This document shows, piece after piece, positions 23,213 to 32,521 of a stretch of 64,000 bases of DNA. The notes beneath the pieces are model-generated. The model saw only the letters and a list, made by a program, of their open reading frames with translations. It made no database searches and had not been told where the DNA came from. Each line of letters starts with the position of its first letter. Position 1 is the stretch's first letter. Both the position numbers and the translations under genes were made by a program. The DNA is from Harryflintia acetispora (GTDB lineage: Bacteria; Bacillota; Clostridia; Oscillospirales; Ruminococcaceae). The DNA lies in NCBI GenBank assembly GCA_004340125.1, contig SLUK01000001.1, positions 124,001-188,000 of the forward strand, written 5' to 3'.

Positions 23213-24655
23213 TCAGTTTTCCGGACTCAAATCGAACAGCTCGATCGCCGCCTGCCGGTCCAGGTTGCGGATATGGTGCCGGTGCTTCTTTTCGGAATAG
23301 GAGTAGATCAGCAGGTCGCACTTTTTGTCCAGCGACTGGATGGGGCTTTGGCGCAGGCAGACGTAGGCGATCCGGCTGCGGGGGATGACCACGGTATGCA
23401 GGTAATACCCCTCGGAGTAGTGCAGGGTGTAGTGCTCCCCATCCCTGGCGATGCCGGCGGAAAAGTAGTCGATCAGGCGCACGATCAAAAACCAATAGGC
23501 CGGGAAGCAGAGCATGAATCCGACCCAGCCGATGAAGGAACCCCAATCCGGAAAGATCCACCGCAGCAGCAATGTCGCTCCCGGGATCAGCACGCAGCCC
23601 CAGGAGGGGTCGCCGATAAATTTGAAGAGGGCGCCGGGATTGTGCCAGACCTGGCGCGGCTGTGCGACGAACTCGGGAAAGAACATCCCCAGCGTCTTGC
23701 CCACGTCCCGGGTGCGCACGGCGGGGACAACGCTCGAAACATCCTCCTTGCGCTTGGCGTAGCCCACCGCGCTGATGTGCACCGAGCAAAAGCGCAGCAG
23801 GAAGCTGAGCACACTCTGGCGGATGTCCAGGTAGTTGATCTGGTCCACCGAGACCGAGTAATCCCGGTTGGTGAAGATCCCGCCGCTGACCTGCACGCAG
23901 TCCGCCCGGCGGCGCAGGCAAAAATTCTTATGCCGGATAAAGTTGATGGTGAACGCGATCAGCCAGCCGAAGAGCAGCAGATAGCCCAGCGCCGCCGCCG
24001 CGGGCGGCAGGCCGAAGGCCAGCAGCTGGGTGATGTGCTCGAAGGTACCGTAGAGCCGGTCGCTAAATTCGTTGCCCAACAGCTGTCCGGTCTGGGAAAT
24101 CAGGGTGGAGAGGAAGAACACCCCGGCAAACGAGCTCGACGAAAAGGCGGCCAGCGCCGCCACATAGAGGCTGCGGGGCCGGTACTGGCGGGTGAGCCTG
24201 CCTTCCTCCAGCTCCTTTTTGCGCACGCCGAGGATCCGCTCGGCCTCGCCCTGGCCCACAAAGAGGGAGAAGTCCTCCTGGTCGCTCGGTCCGGCCAGGG
24301 TGTCCGCGCGCAGCCGCACCACATGCAGCCACCGCAGATAGAACGGGCGGACCACCGACAGGGTGGAGATCTTTTCCATCGGGATGAACATCCGCTTGCG
24401 AAAAAGCACCCCGCGTGCAAAGTAGAGCCCCTTCTTATCACACGAATAAAAGCAGAAAACCCACTGCAGCGTTGAGAGCCCCAGGATCAGCGAGAGGACC
24501 AGGATGTCCGCCCAGGCGCCGGCGAGCCAGGCGGCAAAGCCGCCGCCCAGTGCGGTGGCGAAGCCGCGCACCAGCGGGATGACCAGCAGCGCGAGGAAGC
24601 GGCGCAGGTTGTGGATCACCATATAGGGGTGGGGCCTGTGGCGGGTATCGCTCAC
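23213..24655 (-). CDS. PH-domain membrane protein, YdbT type
   Basis: The 480-residue protein has several membrane segments (around residues 20-70, 160-235 and 370-400) separating bacterial PH (bPH2) domains. These are visible from recurring LYFARGVLFRKRMFIPMEKI, VQVSGGIFTNRDYSVSVDQINY and LHTVVIPRSRIAYVCLRQSP strands. It resembles Bacillus YdbT, encoded next to YdbS. The GTG start overlaps the upstream stop by four bases (GTGA). YdbS/YdbT have been linked to resistance to bacteriocin-like compounds in Bacillus; whether this holds here is unknown. Confidence 0.85.
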   Translation of the reverse strand: MSDTRHRPHPYMVIHNLRRFLALLVIPLVRGFATALGGGFAAWLAGAWADILVLSLILGLSTLQWVFCFYSCDKKGLYFARGVLFRKRMFIPMEKISTLSVVRPFYLRWLHVVRLRADTLAGPSDQEDFSLFVGQGEAERILGVRKKELEEGRLTRQYRPRSLYVAALAAFSSSSFAGVFFLSTLISQTGQLLGNEFSDRLYGTFEHITQLLAFGLPPAAAALGYLLLFGWLIAFTINFIRHKNFCLRRRADCVQVSGGIFTNRDYSVSVDQINYLDIRQSVLSFLLRFCSVHISAVGYAKRKEDVSSVVPAVRTRDVGKTLGMFFPEFVAQPRQVWHNPGALFKFIGDPSWGCVLIPGATLLLRWIFPDWGSFIGWVGFMLCFPAYWFLIVRLIDYFSAGIARDGEHYTLHYSEGYYLHTVVIPRSRIAYVCLRQSPIQSLDKKCDLLIYSYSEKKHRHHIRNLDRQAAIELFDLSPEN

Positions 24656-25095
24656 CGGCGCTCCCCCCTCTCCCCCTCCAGCAGCCGCTCGCAGAGGGCG
24701 CGCGCGTTTGCCGCCTCCAGGCAGGGCAGGACGATCACCCCGCCCGCCCCGGCCACATAGACCGAGGCGAGCCCGAGCAGGCGCTGCAGCGGCCCGGCGA
24801 CCGAGGAGACATGCTGGACATTCCCAAGATCGATTGCCTTGAGCCGGTTATAGAACACCCCGCAGTGCACCGCCAGGCTGCCCCCATGGACCCGGTAACC
24901 CAACCGCTGGTACTTGATGGGGTAATAGAGCAAAAACAGCCCCAGAAAGACGCTCACCCACAAAACGGTGAGCGCCGCGCTCCATATCTTTGCGCCGGGG
25001 AAAAAGAGGGCGACCAGGAAGGGGCAGGGCAGCGCGCACAGGCACAGGCGCACCCGCCACAGCAGCAGCGCGCGCCGACCGATCTTCTTTTCCAT
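24652..25095 (-). CDS. PH-domain membrane protein, YdbS type
   Basis: The 147-residue protein has two membrane helices (about residues 15-57) and a bPH2 domain with GYRVHGGSLAVHCGVFYNRLKAIDLGNVQHV. It pairs with the YdbT-like gene that overlaps its end. ATG follows AAGGAGG. It is 24 bases downstream of tex. Confidence 0.85.
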   Translation of the reverse strand: MEKKIGRRALLLWRVRLCLCALPCPFLVALFFPGAKIWSAALTVLWVSVFLGLFLLYYPIKYQRLGYRVHGGSLAVHCGVFYNRLKAIDLGNVQHVSSVAGPLQRLLGLASVYVAGAGGVIVLPCLEAANARALCERLLEGERGERR

Positions 25096-25119
25096 CCGCT
25101 TTTCCTCCTTTTCACCCGG

Positions 25120-27276
25120 TTATTCTTCGACCTGTTTCATGGTCAGGCTGATCCGCCCGCGCTTTTGGTCCACCTCGAGCACCCGCACCTTGACCACGTC
25201 CCCGACGCTCACCACGTCCAGCGGGTGCCGCACGTACCGCTCGCTCAGCTGCGAGACATGCACCAGCCCATCCTGGTGCACCCCGATGTCCACAAAGGCG
25301 CCGAAGTCGATGACATTGCGCACCGTCCCGGTGAGGACCATGCCGGGGGAAAGGTCCTTCATGTCCATCACACCGGTGCGAAGCAGCGGCGGCGGCAGGC
25401 TCTCGCGCAGGTCCCGCCCCGGCTTTTGCAGCTCGGACACAATGTCGCGCAGGGTGGGCTCCCCCACCCCAAGGCGGCGGCAGAGCTCTTCGCTTCCGAG
25501 GCGCTCCACCCGCCCGGCAAGGTCCGGAAGCCCCCCGGCGCGCAGGTCGTCCTCCCCGCAGCCGCACAGGGTCAAAAGCCCCTTCGCCGCCTCGTAGCTC
25601 TCGGGGTGGACGGCGGTGTTGTCCAAAACGTTCTCGCCCCCCGGGATGCGCAGAAAGCCCGCGCACTGCTCGAAGGCCTTCTTCCCGAGCTTTGGCACCG
25701 CGAGCAGCTGCCGCCGGGAGTGAAACCCGCCGTTTTCCTCCCGGTAGGAAACAATGTTTTTGGCAAGCGCTCCGCCGATCCCGGCGACGTAGCCCAGAAG
25801 GGAGTGCGAGGCGGTGTTGAGGTCCACCCCCACGCTGTTGACGCAGTCCTCGACCACGCCGTGCAGGCTCTCGGCGAGCTCACGCTGCGGCATGTCGTGC
25901 TGGTACTGCCCCACCCCGATGGCCTTGGGGTCGATCTTGACCAGCTCGGCCAGCGGGTCCTGTAACCGCCTTGCGATCGAAACGGCGCTGCGCAGCGACA
26001 CGTCGTACTGGGGGAATTCCTCGGCCGCGAGCTTGGAAGCGGAATAGACCGAGGCGCCCGCCTCGCTGACCACCGCATAGGAGAGCGCACGTTCGGGCAG
26101 GGAGGCGATCAGCCCGCTGATAAACTGTTCGGCCTCGCCGGTGGCGGTACCGTTGCCGATCGAGATTACCTGCACCCCGTGGCGCGCGATCAGCCCTTTT
26201 AGAATGTTGGCCGCTTCTTCTTTTTTATTCTGCGGCGGGGTGGGATAGACCACCGCCGTATCCAGAACCTTGCCGGTGGCGTCCACCACCGCGATCTTGC
26301 ATCCCGTACGGTAGGCCGGGTCCAACCCCAGCACCACCTTCCCCTTTAAGGGCGGTCCCAGCAGCAGCTGGCGCAAATTCTTGGAAAATACCTTGATCGC
26401 CTCAGCCGCCGCCTGCCCGGTGAGCAGGGCGCGTGCCTCCCGCTCCAGGGAGGGGAAGAGCAGCCGCCGGTAGCCGTCCTGCGCCGCGGCGCGGCAGTAC
26501 TCCTCGCAGGGGGAACGCCCCTTGATCAGCGCGCGGTAGAGGACGTCCAGCGCCGGCTCTTCCTCGAGCTCAAGCGAGACCTTTAGGAAACCCTCCCTCT
26601 CCCCGCGGTCAATCGCCAGCACCCGGTGGGAGGGCAGCTTCTGGATCGGCTCGCAGAAATCGTAGTAGAGGGCGTAGACGCTCTCCTTTTCTTTGTCCCC
26701 CACGCTGCGCAGCTTGCCTCTCGTTTGCAGCAGCCGGCGCAGCCTGCCGCGCACCGCCGCGTCGTCCGACACCTGCTCGGCGAGGATGTCCATCGCCCCC
26801 GCCAGCGCCGCCCCGGCGTCGGGCAGATCGCGCCCGGGGTCCACATACCGCAGCGCCTCCTGCTTCGGGTCCCGGCAGCCGGGGCGCTGCGCCTGCAAAA
26901 AGTCCGCCAAGGGTTCCAGCCCCCGCTCTCTAGCGACCGAAGCGCGGGTCTTGCGCTTGGGGCGGTAGGGGCGGTAAATATCATCGAGCTCGGCCAGGGT
27001 CGCGGCCGCCGAGATGGCGGCCGAAAGCTCCCCGGTCAGCTTGCCCTGCTCCTCGATTTTCTCGCGCACCTCCTGTGCGCGTGCGCTCAGTGTCCGCAGA
27101 TAGCGCAGCCGCTCGTACAGGTCGCGCAGGGCCCCGTCGTCCAGCGAGCCGGTGGCCTCCTTGCGGTAGCGGGCGATGAAGGGGATGGTGTTCCCCGCAT
27201 CGATCAGGCCGACGGCGGCCTCGACCTGGGGTGCGCGCAGGTGCAGCTCTCTAGACAGCTGTGCGATCAAATCCAT
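25120..27276 (-). CDS. tex: Tex-family S1 RNA-binding transcription accessory protein
   Basis: The 718-residue protein is a standard-length Tex homologue, a nucleic-acid-binding protein tied to transcription elongation. Its domain order is complete: N-terminal helical region (AGNTIPFIARYRKEATGSLDD near residue 30), YqgF/RNase-H-like core (VVLGLDPAYRTGCKIAVVDATG near 315), helix-hairpin-helix repeats (GVGQYQHDM, ASHSLLGYVAGIGGALAKNIV), and a C-terminal S1 domain (GMVLTGTVRNVIDFGAFVDIG near 645). The ATG at 27276 gives better ribosome-site spacing than the one two codons earlier. Confidence 0.95.
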   Translation of the reverse strand: MDLIAQLSRELHLRAPQVEAAVGLIDAGNTIPFIARYRKEATGSLDDGALRDLYERLRYLRTLSARAQEVREKIEEQGKLTGELSAAISAAATLAELDDIYRPYRPKRKTRASVARERGLEPLADFLQAQRPGCRDPKQEALRYVDPGRDLPDAGAALAGAMDILAEQVSDDAAVRGRLRRLLQTRGKLRSVGDKEKESVYALYYDFCEPIQKLPSHRVLAIDRGEREGFLKVSLELEEEPALDVLYRALIKGRSPCEEYCRAAAQDGYRRLLFPSLEREARALLTGQAAAEAIKVFSKNLRQLLLGPPLKGKVVLGLDPAYRTGCKIAVVDATGKVLDTAVVYPTPPQNKKEEAANILKGLIARHGVQVISIGNGTATGEAEQFISGLIASLPERALSYAVVSEAGASVYSASKLAAEEFPQYDVSLRSAVSIARRLQDPLAELVKIDPKAIGVGQYQHDMPQRELAESLHGVVEDCVNSVGVDLNTASHSLLGYVAGIGGALAKNIVSYREENGGFHSRRQLLAVPKLGKKAFEQCAGFLRIPGGENVLDNTAVHPESYEAAKGLLTLCGCGEDDLRAGGLPDLAGRVERLGSEELCRRLGVGEPTLRDIVSELQKPGRDLRESLPPPLLRTGVMDMKDLSPGMVLTGTVRNVIDFGAFVDIGVHQDGLVHVSQLSERYVRHPLDVVSVGDVVKVRVLEVDQKRGRISLTMKQVEE

Positions 27277-27350
27277 GAACATGTCCTCTTTCCGGTTCCA
27301 CCTCGGTGGAAAACCTTATCCTTGTAACACCCTGTTATTATAACACAAAG

Positions 27351-27381
27351 GGCGGCCTATCAAAAGACTTGATAGGCCGCC
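27351..27381. terminator. Hairpin, copy 1 of a twin pair
   Basis: Arms GGCGGCCTATCAA (27351-27363) and TTGATAGGCCGCC (27369-27381) pair perfectly around a five-base loop. It sits at the left end of the gap below the DUF4340 gene and abuts the likely tex promoter (a TATAAT lies at about 27336-27341 on the - strand). Confidence 0.6.
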
Positions 27382-27611
27382 TGCAGAAAGGTGCGCACTT
27401 TCAACAAGAAACAGGGCTCCCAAGGGGGCAAACGGCGCCAAGGGGGCAAACGGCGCCAATGGCGCCGTACCCCTCTGGCGGGGAGTTTGAGGGCAAGGAG
27501 CCCTCATAAATCGTAAAAAGCGTAGGAGAGGGGAATCAAAGCGTCCAGTGGACGGTTTGAGGGGAGAACCCCAAGAGGGGTTCTCCCGCCTTTCCTCTGT
27601 CGACAAACTGA
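27382..27611. repeat. Gene-free stretch with tandem 18-bp repeat and hairpins
   Basis: Two exact tandem copies of an 18-bp unit lie at 27420-27437 and 27438-27455, followed by a partial third. Perfect small inverted repeats follow, including CGTCCA/TGGACG (about 27541-27554) and GAGAACCCC/GGGGTTCTC (about 27564-27586). No credible gene is present. Confidence 0.65.
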
Positions 27612-27642
27612 GGCGGCCTGTCAAAAGACTTGACAGGCCGCC
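27612..27642. terminator. Hairpin, copy 2 of a twin pair; terminator of the DUF4340 operon
   Basis: Arms GGCGGCCTGTCAA and TTGACAGGCCGCC pair perfectly. It differs from copy 1 by one compensated base pair (A:T to G:C). It lies 17 bases past the stop of the leftward operon. Confidence 0.6.
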
Positions 27643-27658
27643 CCGAAAAACAGATTCC

Positions 27659-29110
27659 TTAGTAAAGCGGTTTAATGTCCTTCCCCTCGAGCAGGTTCTG
27701 GCAGTTTTGCAGGATGGTGTCCGCATAGCCCGCCTTGGTGAAGAATTCTCCGTCCCCGTCGTTGAAGAGGAAGGCCTTGCGGGTCGGGCCCGCGATCAGC
27801 TGCACGGTGTTGTGCTCCCGGCTGGCGTCGCGGTAGGCGTATTCGATGGCCAGCAGGATGGCCGCATCCTGTGCCGGCTTCTCCTCGGTGTACTCCTCCG
27901 CCGGGATCCCGATCAGGGTCTGATAGAGGGAGCGGAAGAGCTTGGTGTCCACCTCCTGCCCGTTGCAGGTGACCTTGAGCTCATCCCCCTCGCCGCTCAT
28001 CTCGTAGACGTAGGAGCTCGTCGGGGTGGAGACGGTGAGGGTTTTGATGTCGTCGATGAAGGGGGTGAACAGCAGCGTCGAGATGAAATCGCCATAGCTC
28101 ATCTCATACCACGGCAGGCCGGAAACCGCAATCTTGTAGACGAGCGGGGTGCCCTCCTTGAGCAGGTAGGCGTTCCCCTCGGCGTCCGGCGCGCTCAGGC
28201 GCAGGTTCACCTTGTGCTCGCTCTCCTCCAAATCCTTATAGGTGAATTCGGCGGTGGAGTAGGGTTCGTCGAGGCCGTACTCCTTCATCTGCTCAGGCGT
28301 CGGCTCATAGGCCACGATGGCGTCGGCGGTGATGGTCATCAGGTTGGTGAGCGCGTCGGTCCCCTTGTCCGAATCGACCGGGCGCACCTTGGGCGAGGTC
28401 ATGGTGTACATGGTCAGGCCGTAATTGGCCAGCTCGCTCTCGGCCCCCTCCTCAGCGTCGACAATCTGCATGACCACCGGCTCGCTGCGAAAGCTCCCTC
28501 CCAGCGTCACCTTGTCGGGATAGACGATGTTGCCGGTCTGCTGGTAGTTTTCGTCCGGCTGGTTGGTCACCGTCTTGTCCACGAACTCGAAGACGCTCTT
28601 CTTGAAGTTCTGCACCTCGGAGGTGGAAAACAGGTAAACGGTGTCGTTGTCCGGGGTCTTGCCGTAGGTGCCGTTGTTCCCCGGCGCGTCGTCGCCCAGC
28701 AGCAGGGTGAAGCTGCTGCCGTCGGTGTACTTGGCGCTGACCGTGGCCGAGGGGCTTTGCAGCCCGTAGGTGCCGAGGTCCTCGGGCGACTCGCTGACGG
28801 TGGAAGTGGCGCTCAAGGTGGCCATCCGCTTCAGGGCGGTGCCCGCCAGGGTGTTAAGGGGGGCTTCCTGGACCTCGGGGATTTCGTACTGGCTGTCCCC
28901 GAGGTTTTTGATGGTGAAGCTGCCCTCCCCGTTTTCGATGGTGACGGTGTCCACATCGTATTCGGTTTTTTCCACGAGGGCCACCGCGGTGGACTCGCTC
29001 GAGGAGCTCTCCTCCCCCTCGGGCTCATACTGCATGAGGAAGTAGAGCGCCCCGCCGAGCACGGCGGCGAATACGATACAGACAACGAGAATGATAATTT
29101 GTTTTTTCAT
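27659..29110 (-). CDS. DUF4340-domain protein of the Gld-like ABC operon
   Basis: The 483-residue product has an N-terminal membrane anchor (residues 4-27) and a Ser/Glu-rich spacer. Two or three repeated extracytoplasmic beta-rich domains of the DUF4340 type follow (GTYGLQSPSATVSAKYTDGSSFTLLLG and, later, KEYGLDEPYSTAEFTYKD... as parallel segments). It is the last gene of a four-gene operon with an ABC ATPase, ABC permease and GldG-like protein. Its function is unknown; co-occurrence suggests it is an accessory extracytoplasmic part of that transporter. Confidence 0.85.
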   Translation of the reverse strand: MKKQIIILVVCIVFAAVLGGALYFLMQYEPEGEESSSSESTAVALVEKTEYDVDTVTIENGEGSFTIKNLGDSQYEIPEVQEAPLNTLAGTALKRMATLSATSTVSESPEDLGTYGLQSPSATVSAKYTDGSSFTLLLGDDAPGNNGTYGKTPDNDTVYLFSTSEVQNFKKSVFEFVDKTVTNQPDENYQQTGNIVYPDKVTLGGSFRSEPVVMQIVDAEEGAESELANYGLTMYTMTSPKVRPVDSDKGTDALTNLMTITADAIVAYEPTPEQMKEYGLDEPYSTAEFTYKDLEESEHKVNLRLSAPDAEGNAYLLKEGTPLVYKIAVSGLPWYEMSYGDFISTLLFTPFIDDIKTLTVSTPTSSYVYEMSGEGDELKVTCNGQEVDTKLFRSLYQTLIGIPAEEYTEEKPAQDAAILLAIEYAYRDASREHNTVQLIAGPTRKAFLFNDGDGEFFTKAGYADTILQNCQNLLEGKDIKPLY

Positions 29111-29121
29111 GGGCCCCTCCG

Positions 29122-30591
29122 TTATTTATGGCGGCGGCGCAGCCAGATGACGAGGCCGGCGACGATGATCAGGATCGGAATGACGTAGACGAGCACCGCC
29201 GAGATGATATTGGCCTGCAGCTGATTGATCCCAAGCTCGCTGCCGCCCAGCTCCTTGGGCGCCACAGTGATCACGTCGGAGCGCTCGGTTAAGGTGTTGA
29301 GCATGTTCATGGCGTATTCGGCATTGGCGACCGATTTGCTGTTTAAGACCACGCTCTCGAACGCCGAAACCGCCGAGAAGGCAAAGACGTTGGAGGAAAG
29401 CGGCTCGTTCCCCTCATAGCGGGTATAGGTCGAGCGCAGCAGCGCGGGAACCGCGCCGAGGTCGCCCTGCGCGGGCTGCCAGTCCTCGGCCGCGTCCACC
29501 GGGCGCACGCAGGCGCTCTCGGAGTATTGCAGCAGGGTGGTCACCTTGCGCCCGCTCTGGGTCTCGTACAGCGCCTCGAGTGGACGGCCGAAGGGCATGG
29601 ACACCTTGACGCCGCCCGTGATGTCGTCCTGGTATTCGTCCGCGACATATTCCACGGTGCAGAAGAAGGGGTTGTAATTGAAGACCTTGTTCTGGTCGGT
29701 CTCGAGCACTGCGCCCATGCCGGCCCCAATGCCCCAGTCCGCGAGGAACGCGTCGAGGTTCGGGGTCTCCACCGGCTTCTGGGCGTCGGCGGCGTAGATC
29801 AGGGATTTTCCGTACTCCTGGTTATTTTCCAGCCACTTATCCAGCTTGTCGAGCATCTCGGCGTCCGGGTCGCGGCCGGGCGCCAGCAGGAAGGCGACGT
29901 CGGCCGTCGGGTCCACGTCCTCGGTGGAGAGGTTCTGGGTGACGACCTCGAAGTTGTTCTGCTCCAGCAGCTCCTGCAGGGCCGGCAGCTCGGTCTCGTC
30001 GTGGCCGGTGAGGATGCTCACCCTTACCAGCGCATCGCTGGTGACCCCCATGATGGCCGAGGTCATCATCTGCTCGGCCTTGGAGGACTGGATGGTTTGC
30101 TGGCCGGTATACTGGTTATAGTTGATGTTGAACATGTCGTACATCGAGATCTTGCGGGTTTTTCCGCCGCAATCCACCACGATGTCGTTGTAGTTGAGCG
30201 TCAGGTCCGGATAGCTGGCCGCGAAGGTCGGGTCGGACACGATGTCCACATACTTGATCGTGATGTTCTTGTTGTACTTGGCGTACTGGTCGATCACGTT
30301 CTTGACCTGGGAGGAATAGATGTCCCCCCCGCTCTCAAGCTGCTTCTCGTTGGCCAGCACGGTGATGGTGATCGGCTTCTCGATCTCCTTGACAAAATTG
30401 GCGCTCGCCTCGGAGAGCTCGAAGGCGTGGTTTTGGGTCAGGTCGATGTTCATCGGGAACTTGTCCACCAGCACCGAGGCCAGCACGTTGACGATAATGA
30501 CGGCCGCCAGGAAAATCACCGAGATCAGGGTAGAGACGGTTCCGTATTTAAAGCGCTTGGACGTAAATGCTTTTTTCATATCCATATTCAT
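29122..30591 (-). CDS. GldG-like ABC-associated membrane protein
   Basis: The 489-residue protein has one N-terminal and one C-terminal membrane helix (about 15-40 and 460-483) flanking a large extracytoplasmic domain of the GldG/ABC-type-uncharacterised (DUF7088-like) family. Motifs include FPMNIDLTQNHAFELSEAS, VSILTGHDETELPALQELL and VAFLLAPGRDPDAEMLDKLDKW. Three nearby ATGs are possible; 30591 is chosen to follow GGAAGGGG. It lies 11 bases after the permease gene. GldG homologues outside Bacteroidetes have no known gliding role. Confidence 0.87.
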   Translation of the reverse strand: MNMDMKKAFTSKRFKYGTVSTLISVIFLAAVIIVNVLASVLVDKFPMNIDLTQNHAFELSEASANFVKEIEKPITITVLANEKQLESGGDIYSSQVKNVIDQYAKYNKNITIKYVDIVSDPTFAASYPDLTLNYNDIVVDCGGKTRKISMYDMFNINYNQYTGQQTIQSSKAEQMMTSAIMGVTSDALVRVSILTGHDETELPALQELLEQNNFEVVTQNLSTEDVDPTADVAFLLAPGRDPDAEMLDKLDKWLENNQEYGKSLIYAADAQKPVETPNLDAFLADWGIGAGMGAVLETDQNKVFNYNPFFCTVEYVADEYQDDITGGVKVSMPFGRPLEALYETQSGRKVTTLLQYSESACVRPVDAAEDWQPAQGDLGAVPALLRSTYTRYEGNEPLSSNVFAFSAVSAFESVVLNSKSVANAEYAMNMLNTLTERSDVITVAPKELGGSELGINQLQANIISAVLVYVIPILIIVAGLVIWLRRRHK

Positions 30592-30602
30592 CCACCCCTT
30601 CC

Positions 30603-31307
30603 TCAGCTCCATCTTCTTTTTTCAAACACGCGCACCGTGAAAAAGATAAACACGACGCACACACTCAAAAAGAAGATGACATCGGCAAAATTGAGCACCC
30701 CGACCGTAAAGCTCTGGTAACGGCTGGTGAAGGATATCCCCGAGATAACGCTCTGCAGCAGCGGGCTTTGCACCACCGAGGTCAGCGCCTCGACGAGCAT
30801 CAGGGCAAACCCCACCGCAAAGCCGCCCACCGCCGCGATGACCTGGTTCTCGGTCAGCGAGGAGATGAAGGTGCCGATGGCGATCAGCGCGGCGCCCAGC
30901 AGCAGCAGGCCGATGAAGTGCCCGAAGATGACCGCCCAATCCGGCGGGGTGAAGGCCGCGATGATGACCCCGAAGACCAGGGTGATGGCGATCCCGATGA
31001 AGTAGACGAACAGGGCCGCCAGGTACTTGCCCAGCACCAGCGAAAGCAGGCTGATGGGCGCGGTGAGCAGCGCTTGGTCGGTCTTGTATTTCTTGTCCTC
31101 ACTGAGCAGGCGCATGGTGAGGATCGGGATCAGGAACATCGAAATGGTGAACAGGTAGCTGAACACGTAGGAAAGGTTGGTGCTGTTGGAGAGCAGCGCG
31201 GTGCCGAAGAAGTAAAAGCTCGCCAGCGCGTAGAACACCGCGATGTAGATATAAGCGATCGGGGAGGTGAAATAGCTTCTCAGCTCCCGGCGGAAAATTG
31301 CGAACAT
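30603..31307 (-). CDS. ABC-2-type permease, GldF-like
   Basis: The 234-residue permease has six hydrophobic segments, opens with RRELRSYFTSPIAYIYIAVF (typical of the GldF/NosY group) and has MRLLSEDKKYKTDQALLTAPIS after helix 2. Its start overlaps the ATPase stop by one base (TAATG), with GGAGGTG upstream. Together with the ATPase and the GldG-like protein it should form one exporter or mechanotransmission complex. Confidence 0.9.
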   Translation of the reverse strand: MFAIFRRELRSYFTSPIAYIYIAVFYALASFYFFGTALLSNSTNLSYVFSYLFTISMFLIPILTMRLLSEDKKYKTDQALLTAPISLLSLVLGKYLAALFVYFIGIAITLVFGVIIAAFTPPDWAVIFGHFIGLLLLGAALIAIGTFISSLTENQVIAAVGGFAVGFALMLVEALTSVVQSPLLQSVISGISFTSRYQSFTVGVLNFADVIFFLSVCVVFIFFTVRVFEKRRWS

Positions 31308-32356
31308 TACGCTTCACCTCCGTTTTCTTCTGCGCCCGCGTCCCCGTCGAGGGAGTCCGCCAGCTCGTGCGCGCTCTTAGAGAGCTCCTCCTGCCCCGCC
31401 TCGTCCTGCAGCGCGATACCCGGCTTGTCGTCCGAGGTCAGCGAGAGGAAGATGTCCTCGAGCGACAGCTCGCTCGAGCGCAGCGCCAGGATCGGCCAGC
31501 CGCGGTCCGCGAGCCTCTTAAACATCTCGCGGCGCACGTCGGCCTCGGGCTCGGCCTCGAGGGAATATTCATAGGCGCTGCCCTCGCGCACGCCGAGCTT
31601 CTGCACCTCGACCATCGAGGGCAGGCCGCGCAGCAGCTGGTAAACGCCGTCCTCCGGCCCGTCTACGCGCACGGTGAGCTTGTGGTCGGTGCTCATGGCA
31701 TGGGAGAGGTTGTCCGGGGTGTCGTCCGCGACCAGCTTGCCCTTATTGATCACGATGACCCGCTCGCAGACCGCCTGCACCTCGGGCAGGATGTGGGAGG
31801 AAAGGATGACGGTGTGCTTCTCCCCCAGCTTCTTGATCAGCCCGCGGATCTCGATGATCTGCTTGGGGTCGAGCCCCACGGTGGGCTCGTCCAGGATCAG
31901 CAGGTCGGGGTTTCCGAGCAGTGCCTGCGCCAGGCCCACGCGCTGACGGTAGCCCTTGGAGAGGTTCTTGATGATCCTCTGGTACACGTCGGTGATCTTG
32001 ACCAGCTCGCAGATTTCGGCGATGTGCGCCTTCTTGGGGAGCTTGCACTTCTTGAGGTCGAACATGAAATCCAGGTATTCCCGCACTGTCATGTCCAGAT
32101 AGAGCGGCGGATGCTCGGGCAGGTAGCCGATCTTGGCCTTGGCCTTGATCGGGTCGCCCAGTATGTCATGCCCGTCCACCGTGACCGTCCCCTCGCTCGA
32201 GGAGAGGTACCCGGTGATGATGTTCATGGTCGTGGATTTCCCCGCGCCGTTCGGGCCCAGGAATCCGAGGATTTCACCGCGGTTGACGGTGAAGGTGATG
32301 TCGTCGACAGCACGCTTCTCGCCATATGCCTTGGTGAGGTTTTTGACCTCTAGCAT
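31307..32356 (-). CDS. ABC transporter ATP-binding protein, GldA-like
   Basis: The 349-residue ATPase has Walker A GPNGAGKST (near residue 38), signature NLSKGYRQRVGLAQAL, Walker B PDLLILDEPTVGLDP and the switch His in ILSSHILPEV. A C-terminal ~110-residue extension and a Glu/Asp-rich tail follow the nucleotide-binding domain. The ATG follows AGGAGGT. It leads the four-gene operon. A 21-bp palindrome lies between its promoter region and start codon. Confidence 0.93.
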   Translation of the reverse strand: MLEVKNLTKAYGEKRAVDDITFTVNRGEILGFLGPNGAGKSTTMNIITGYLSSSEGTVTVDGHDILGDPIKAKAKIGYLPEHPPLYLDMTVREYLDFMFDLKKCKLPKKAHIAEICELVKITDVYQRIIKNLSKGYRQRVGLAQALLGNPDLLILDEPTVGLDPKQIIEIRGLIKKLGEKHTVILSSHILPEVQAVCERVIVINKGKLVADDTPDNLSHAMSTDHKLTVRVDGPEDGVYQLLRGLPSMVEVQKLGVREGSAYEYSLEAEPEADVRREMFKRLADRGWPILALRSSELSLEDIFLSLTSDDKPGIALQDEAGQEELSKSAHELADSLDGDAGAEENGGEA

Positions 32357-32374
32357 TCTTGTTTTACCTCCTAC

Positions 32375-32395
32375 AAATATACAGTCTGTATATTT
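32375..32395. promoter_or_regulatory. 21-bp palindromic operator of the Gld-like operon
   Basis: AAATATACAG (32375-32384) and CTGTATATTT (32386-32395) are perfect arms about one base. The site lies 19 bases before the first start codon, where a bound protein would block initiation. No regulator gene is adjacent. The flanking 32396-32521 is AT-rich with nothing else recognised. Confidence 0.6.
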
Positions 32396-32521
32396 TATAA
32401 TGGATTCTACCAAATCCATAAACCAACCATACAAATGATAGCAAATGCTTTCCAGTGATTTGTTACCAAACCTTAAAAAAAATAAAGAAAATGAGGCGCC
32501 AAAATTTACAATTCGTGTAGG

